A stretch of 26,158 nucleotides of DNA from positions 1 to 26,158 of IMG/VR virus record IMGVR_UViG_3300031638_000319. One strand, 5' to 3'. Of the stretch, positions 23,180 to 26,158 are shown piece after piece (positions within the stretch are counted from its first letter, which is position 1; each line of letters starts with the position of its first letter). This DNA is from a virus. The notes under the pieces were generated by a model. The model was not told where the DNA came from, ran no database searches, and saw only the letters and a program-made list of their open reading frames with translations. Position numbers and translations under genes: made by a program.

Positions 23180-24008
23180 CTAAATCAAGTGTAACAATAT
23201 TTGGACTGTTGTGAATGGTAGCTTTGGTTCCTTTAAGATACTTCTTATAAGACTCTAGGCTTGCAGACATTTCTATCCAGGCTTTGTCCATTTGCTCTTT
23301 GGTTATTACAAACACTTTACTCGCGTAAGGTTCTTTCTTTTCTTGCGCTACGAATACAAACTCTTTGACTCGGTAGCCTGCGGCTTCCAATCCTCTTCTG
23401 TACCAAGCGGCTTGTTGATCGTAGCCGTACTTCAATACAGACTCTAGAAACAATTCTGGACTGCAACTGAACGTGGTTTTGTAATCCACCGCTACAATCT
23501 CAAAGTCTTGGTGTGGTCCTTGAGGAGAACAGATAACGTCTGGTCTGCATTTGCAAAGCACGTCCTCCTCGTACCAATAGAAAGAGGCTTCTGGTATTTT
23601 GTTTTTGCCATTCAAATATATATCCGATTCTGGAATGATGTTGGATGCCATACCTTCTATAGCCAGGTAATCTCTTTCGTTGATAACCACCAAGCCACGA
23701 TCTATAAAGTCTTGCTTCAAATCCTTACTGACCTTTGTATAGGGAGATCCAACGATCACGCCGACGTTGTCGTTAAAGGTGGCCTCGCCTTCTACCAACA
23801 TATAATGAGCGGCAGTACCGAAGTTCATTGCGGGGGTTGTCTCAACCTCAGTCGATATTGCATGGAGTTGGCTGTCTGCAAACTTACGCACAAAACTGGA
23901 GCTGATTCCCACGTCTGAGTGATACACCTCGTTGGGTATCTCTCGTATGACAATGGCATCGCCTTTTTCTATCGGGTCGTAATTTTCTAATTCAGGTATC
24001 TGTTTCAT
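23166..24008 (-). CDS. RecE/exonuclease-VIII-like PD-(D/E)XK exonuclease
   Basis: This is a 280-aa protein. The order of motifs fits the RecE C-terminal / DUF3799 exonuclease: ISSSFVRKFADS, then FGTAAHYMLVEGE with His68, then CKCRPDVIC with Asp157, IVAVDYKTTF with Asp175 and Lys177, and YDQQAAWYRRGLEAAG with the motif-IV Gln/Tyr (198-203). Such enzymes chew 5' ends of duplex DNA to expose single strands for annealing by the Sak4 partner. GAGGAT five bases before the ATG lies inside the preceding 56-aa gene. A complete catalytic set is present. Confidence 0.9.
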   Translation of the reverse strand: MKQIPELENYDPIEKGDAIVIREIPNEVYHSDVGISSSFVRKFADSQLHAISTEVETTPAMNFGTAAHYMLVEGEATFNDNVGVIVGSPYTKVSKDLKQDFIDRGLVVINERDYLAIEGMASNIIPESDIYLNGKNKIPEASFYWYEEDVLCKCRPDVICSPQGPHQDFEIVAVDYKTTFSCSPELFLESVLKYGYDQQAAWYRRGLEAAGYRVKEFVFVAQEKKEPYASKVFVITKEQMDKAWIEMSASLESYKKYLKGTKATIHNSPNIVTLDLDGQD

Positions 24009-24162
24009 TTGTATCCTCTAATTCGTTAATAAACTCTACTACGTTTTTTTTTGAAAGTTTTGTAAGCGTGGATGCTATTAAGAACATCGCCAACTGTTTT
24101 CTTTCGTACTCTGGAAGAGGCAGTAACTTTTCCAAAAATTCTTTGTACATTGCTGTTTCCAT
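23992..24162 (-). CDS. Small helical protein of 56 aa, unknown
   Basis: ATG at 24162 is preceded by AGGAG with a six-base spacer, nine bases after the stop of the upstream gene. The frame reads 56 codons to TGA at 23994-23992 and overlaps the exonuclease start by 17 bases. The product begins METAMYKEFLEKLLPLPEYE, continues with an alpha-helical ...AMFLIASTLTKL... segment and ends NELEDTNETDT. The good ribosome site, tight spacing and absence of any other gene in this stretch make it real. No family is recognised; size suggests a small recombination accessory or inhibitor. Confidence 0.7.
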   Translation of the reverse strand: METAMYKEFLEKLLPLPEYERKQLAMFLIASTLTKLSKKNVVEFINELEDTNETDT

Positions 24163-24171
24163 ATTTATCTC

Positions 24172-24585
24172 CTAAAAGGGTACGTCGTCGTCTTCGTCCC
24201 ACGTTTTTTTATAGGCACGTTTTTTGCCTTTCGGTTCTTCTTGTTTAAGTTGAAAATCCTGTTGCATCTTAAAGTAATCCTGGATTACCTCTTTGGTTTC
24301 TTTTTCCTCGTATTCTAACAGAGCGGTTTGCACCACCTTGTCGCAGTTGATTGGTTCAGGCCAATAATCTCTCAGGTTTTTAAGATACACTAAGTTTTCC
24401 TGTACGGATTTACGAGGGTTGTATTTGGGTTTGCCTATCGCTCCCCAAAATTCTTTTATTGGTTGCAGTTCTTCGTCGTTGCCAACAAACGTCAAATCAA
24501 ACTCGGTTTTGTCGTAAGGCAAAAACATAAAGGTTCCGTCTTTTTTCTTAAACGGGTAACAACGCAGAGGTTTACCTATCGTCAT
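24172..24585 (-). CDS. Putative ssDNA-associated protein with SSB-like acidic tip
   Basis: The start at 24585 is chosen because AAAGGTG lies six bases upstream; earlier in-frame codons extend into the previous gene. The product is 137 aa. The N-terminal half is mixed beta/aromatic (GKPLRCYPFKKKDGTFMFLP, FDLTFVGNDEE), then KEFWGAIGKPKYNPRKS. The C-terminal third is charged and helical, ending KKTWDEDDDVPF. This last segment matches the conserved SSB C-terminal tip (DDDIPF), which recruits replication and repair enzymes. I cannot confirm an OB fold. It could be a second SSB or a mimic of the host SSB tip. It overlaps the preceding gene by 14 bases. Confidence 0.65.
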   Translation of the reverse strand: MTIGKPLRCYPFKKKDGTFMFLPYDKTEFDLTFVGNDEELQPIKEFWGAIGKPKYNPRKSVQENLVYLKNLRDYWPEPINCDKVVQTALLEYEEKETKEVIQDYFKMQQDFQLKQEEPKGKKRAYKKTWDEDDDVPF

Positions 24586-24781
24586 TTTTAAGCACCTTTT
24601 TGTAAGCGTCTTCAAAAACAACAGGATGATGTTGGCAGATGTAATTCATAGCTTCTGCTATTCTACCCAACCCTCTCATATCCTCTAACAGTTGCTCTAT
24701 ATGGTCTGGACCGTATATTTTTAATTTTTGTCTGGCGTCGTCGGTTAGGCTCTTTTCTATTAACAATTCTAAGTCATTCAT
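24572..24781 (-). CDS. Small helical acidic protein, unknown
   Basis: ATG at 24781 has GGAG six bases upstream and is preferred to a TTG 12 bases earlier. The product is 69 aa, helical throughout (MNDLELLIEKSLTDDARQKL, then HIEQLLEDMRGLGRI, then VVFEDAYKKVLKNDDR). No catalytic motif or membrane segment is visible. It is the first gene of the leftward recombination operon and reads out of the divergent region at 24782-24879. Function unknown. Confidence 0.65.
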   Translation of the reverse strand: MNDLELLIEKSLTDDARQKLKIYGPDHIEQLLEDMRGLGRIAEAMNYICQHHPVVFEDAYKKVLKNDDR

Positions 24782-24879
24782 ATCTTTCTCCAAAAGTTAT
24801 AAGACAATCGTACTTGAATTATTTGCTATTGTCTACACAAGAGTATAGACTAATTGTAAATTACTTAGGAGAAAGTGAA
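24782..24879. promoter_or_regulatory. Second divergent control region
   Basis: The stretch is AT-rich and lies between divergent operons. AGACAAT (24802-24808) and ATTGTCT (24828-24834) form a perfect 7-base inverted repeat; GTCTACA (24831-24837) and TATAGAC (24844-24850) form an overlapping one (6 of 7). TAGACTAATTGT (24846-24857) is a further similar box. A TATAAC on the minus strand (24801-24796) could be the leftward -10. The boxes differ from the TTG-N4-CAA sites at 21.4 kb, suggesting a different regulator. Confidence 0.5.
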
Positions 24880-25035
24880 ATGGCAAAGATAAAAATAGAT
24901 AAAAGAACTGAAGAGTGTGCGTTTATTGAAGTAGGAAGTGTAACAGTTTACGTTGACGATTCAACAGAAGAACAAATAGTAGAAGTTTCTAAAGACGGTA
25001 AAACTTTATACGATTCATTGGGAGAAAACATATGA
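24880..25035 (+). CDS. Small early-type protein of 51 aa
   Basis: The ATG at 24880 has AGGAG eight bases upstream; a longer frame back to 24814 would cover the control region. The product (MAKIKIDKRTEECAFIEVGS, then VTVYVDDSTEEQIVEVSKDG) is beta-rich and acidic, with no recognised family. It is the first gene of a run of five very small rightward genes and is joined to the next by an ATGA overlap. Confidence 0.6.
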   Translation: MAKIKIDKRTEECAFIEVGSVTVYVDDSTEEQIVEVSKDGKTLYDSLGENI

Positions 25036-25310
25036 ATATAAGTTTATATCAGTTTGAATTACAAGAAGCGATAGCTCTGTATTTAAAAAAAGAACACAAC
25101 GTTGTCATCGATACCGACGACATAGATTACACTTCCATTGAATACCAGGAGCGAGAACAAGTGTTTAAAAAACACAAAAATGGCAAAGTCATCAAGAATG
25201 AACACGGACACCCAGAGGTGGATTGGGAAAACTCACCTTACAAAACAAAGCACATAACGATGGGTGAAATAGACGAAATATGCCTCAGTATTGTTAGTCG
25301 AGGGGAATGA
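25032..25310 (+). CDS. Unknown protein of 92 aa
   Basis: The start overlaps the previous stop (ATGA). The protein is hydrophilic. A helical N-terminus (LYQFELQEAIALYLKKEH) is followed by an acidic DTDDIDY segment, a basic KKHKNGKVIKNEHGH stretch and a final helix. There is no signal peptide or enzyme motif. The family is not recognised; an early phage protein is likely from position. Confidence 0.65.
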   Translation: MNISLYQFELQEAIALYLKKEHNVVIDTDDIDYTSIEYQEREQVFKKHKNGKVIKNEHGHPEVDWENSPYKTKHITMGEIDEICLSIVSRGE

Positions 25311-25311
25311 A

Positions 25312-25509
25312 ATGAGTCAATACAAACAAAGAAGCTACGACGGTTATCAAGAGATCTTGGACTTGGTTAGAGAAATTGTTACACGCATCGCTCCAGAGTG
25401 GGCCGCTTCCGCTATCAATAAAGAGATAGACGCACGGCAAGAGGAAATAGAAGAAATCTTGTCAGGCAGAGCTGATATGGCAGAAGAAATGGAGTCCAAA
25501 GATGAGTGA
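25312..25509 (+). CDS. Small acidic helical protein of 65 aa
   Basis: The ATG at 25312 follows GAGGGGA and is preferred to a TTG at 25291 that overlaps the previous gene. The product is helical, ending in a Glu-rich region (KEIDARQEEIEEILSGRADM). No domain is recognised. The last bases overlap the next start by eight bases. Confidence 0.6.
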   Translation: MSQYKQRSYDGYQEILDLVREIVTRIAPEWAASAINKEIDARQEEIEEILSGRADMAEEMESKDE

Positions 25510-25621
25510 ACAGCTTATAATAAATATTGTTGCGGAATTCAAACGCTTGAGCGCAGAGGATCGCAGTTTTGTTTTAAAGACACTTAAAGAAATCCAGGAC
25601 AAAGATGCAGAAAGAAATTAA
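25502..25621 (+). CDS. Tiny helical protein of 39 aa
   Basis: ATG at 25502 lies within the end of the preceding gene and reads 39 codons to TAA: MSEQLIINIVAEFKRLSAED, then RSFVLKTLKEIQDKDAERN. The amphipathic helical pattern and the tight overlaps on both sides support a real, translationally coupled gene. Function unknown. Confidence 0.45.
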   Translation: MSEQLIINIVAEFKRLSAEDRSFVLKTLKEIQDKDAERN

Positions 25622-25709
25622 AACGTACAAGTGGGAAGTCACTTACGGAACGAACAAAGGCAAACCTTTTAAAAAATACACGAAAGTGGAAAGGAGTCGA
25701 CAGAGGTAA
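25605..25709 (+). CDS. Tiny basic protein of 34 aa
   Basis: ATG at 25605 overlaps the 39-aa gene by 17 bases in another frame. The product MQKEIKTYKWEVTYGTNKGK is followed by a basic tail (PFKKYTKVERSRQR). High basic charge would suit nucleic-acid binding. Evidence is only the open frame, overlap pattern and composition, so this is tentative. Confidence 0.35.
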   Translation: MQKEIKTYKWEVTYGTNKGKPFKKYTKVERSRQR

Positions 25710-25829
25710 TACATACGATCTCTATAATATAATAGATATGCAGTTGCACCCTTTCTCCGTAAGAAAGTAAACAAATGACTTGAGGCGCAGTCAGCAACGA
25801 AGCGTCTCACCTTACACTATAATAATAAT
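25710..25829 (+). promoter_or_regulatory. Structured leader of the methyltransferase gene
   Basis: This 120-base stretch holds no convincing gene. It contains a stem-loop CTTTCT-ccgta-AGAAAG (25751-25767) and a longer 8-bp stem TGAGGCGC / GCGTCTCA (25781-25788 with 25802-25809, one G-U pair, 13-base loop). TATAAT lies at 25818-25823, only six bases before the methyltransferase ATG, and no Shine-Dalgarno is present. A -10 so close would give a nearly leaderless transcript. A second TATAAT-rich tract is at 25724-25733. Confidence 0.4.
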
Positions 25830-26158
25830 ATGAATGTACTAAGTTTGTTTGATGGAATGAGTTGCGGGAGATTGGCTCTTGACCGCTTGGGTATCGAAGT
25901 TGATAACTATTATTCAGCAGAAATAGACAAGTACGCTATCCAGGTAAGTGAAGATAATTACCCAGACATCATACGTTTGGGAGACGTTTGCGACGTTAAG
26001 GCCAAAGATTTACCCAAGATAGATTTAATATTGGCTGGATCGCCTTGTCAGGGTTTTTCTTTTGCGGGCAAGCAGTTGGCGTTTGACGACCCAAGATCTG
26101 CTTTATTCTTTGAATTCGTTCGTATCTTGAAAGAATGTGAGCCTAAATACTTCTTACT
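25830..26158 (+). CDS. C5-cytosine DNA methyltransferase, 3' end outside window
   Basis: The frame from ATG 25830 is open to the window end (109 codons). Motif I, LSLFDGMSCGRLAL (4-17), binds S-adenosylmethionine. The motif II-like acidic YYSAEIDKYA follows. Motif IV, AGSPCQGFSFAG, carries the catalytic Cys73 in Pro-Cys-Gln. DDPRSALFFEFVRIL is the usual following block. The FDGMSCG form of motif I is common in phage and Dnmt3-like enzymes. It probably methylates phage DNA to resist host restriction. No partner restriction enzyme is visible. Motifs VI-X and the target-recognition domain lie outside. Confidence 0.9.
   Translation, partial: MNVLSLFDGMSCGRLALDRLGIEVDNYYSAEIDKYAIQVSEDNYPDIIRLGDVCDVKAKDLPKIDLILAGSPCQGFSFAGKQLAFDDPRSALFFEFVRILKECEPKYFL

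Noticed and set aside
23508-23918. 136-aa plus-strand frame
   Set aside because: Opposite the RecE-like exonuclease, whose catalytic motifs are complete; no Shine-Dalgarno or coupling.
24034-24060. Nine-T tract as a programmed frameshift site
   Set aside because: It encodes Lys codons in the 56-aa gene on the minus strand, with no alternative frame that would give a longer product.
25731-25770. Ten-codon leader peptide MQLHPFSVRK before the methyltransferase
   Set aside because: No ribosome site, and no run of a single regulatory amino acid; the stem-loop there is better explained as RNA structure.
1-26158. tRNA genes, integrase or attachment sites
   Set aside because: A reading of the sequence showed no convincing tRNA cloverleaf, integrase motif or flanking direct repeat; lysogeny cannot be claimed.

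Overview
The window is most likely part of the genome of a tailed, short-tailed (podovirus-like) bacteriophage, or a metagenomic contig from one, infecting an AT-rich Gram-negative, probably marine, bacterium. Grounds: a long, tightly packed rightward block (1-18350) that includes a P22-gp10-like tail hub/stabilisation protein, a T4-type lysozyme and four large virion or ejection-type proteins. This is followed by a replication/recombination block of short alternating operons (18347-26158) with a primase-helicase, a Sak4-like ATPase, a DUF669-type ssDNA-binding protein, a RecE-like exonuclease, a resolvase-like nuclease and a cytosine methyltransferase. The Gram-negative host is inferred from outer-membrane lipoproteins and a spanin-like pair. 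Terminase, portal, capsid, DNA polymerase and integrase are not in the window, so lytic versus temperate cannot be decided.

Region 1 (1-6519) is the unusual part. It holds a curli (type VIII) secretion module: a CsgF-like protein, a CsgG lipoprotein pore of exactly E. coli length, and two secreted curlin-repeat proteins. A FecR-domain protein lies between the two curlins, and a membrane CHASE2-adenylate cyclase follows them. No CsgE was seen. All these genes overlap, with each signal peptide or membrane segment encoded inside the tail of the gene before it, so they look like one translationally coupled unit. An inner-membrane coiled-coil protein and an outer-membrane lipoprotein follow (candidate i-spanin and o-spanin).

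Region 2 (6512-18350): an SNase-like nuclease, endolysin, gp10-like hub, a small tail-associated protein, a 2OG-Fe(II) oxygenase, and four large proteins (540, 379, 701 and 1032 aa) resembling marine-phage internal virion/ejection proteins.

Region 3 (18347-21431, leftward): an HTH regulator at a divergent operator, a primase-helicase, a small membrane protein, and a PD-(D/E)XK nuclease whose 5' end overprints the membrane protein. Region 4 (21506-22716, rightward): Sak4-like ATPase and DUF669 protein, ending at a terminator shared with region 5. Region 5 (22769-24781, leftward): a small alpha-helical protein, a protein with an SSB-like acidic tip, a 56-aa protein, a RecE-like exonuclease and a resolvase-like nuclease. 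Region 6 (24880-26158, rightward): five tiny early-type genes, then a structured leader and a C5-cytosine methyltransferase cut by the window end.

Working model (inference): the phage loads its late operon with an amyloid-fibre export machine coupled to a FecR/cAMP signalling pair, next to its lysis genes. It could remodel the infected cell's surface (aggregation, superinfection exclusion, progeny retention), or the CsgG-CsgF channel could contribute to envelope permeabilisation.
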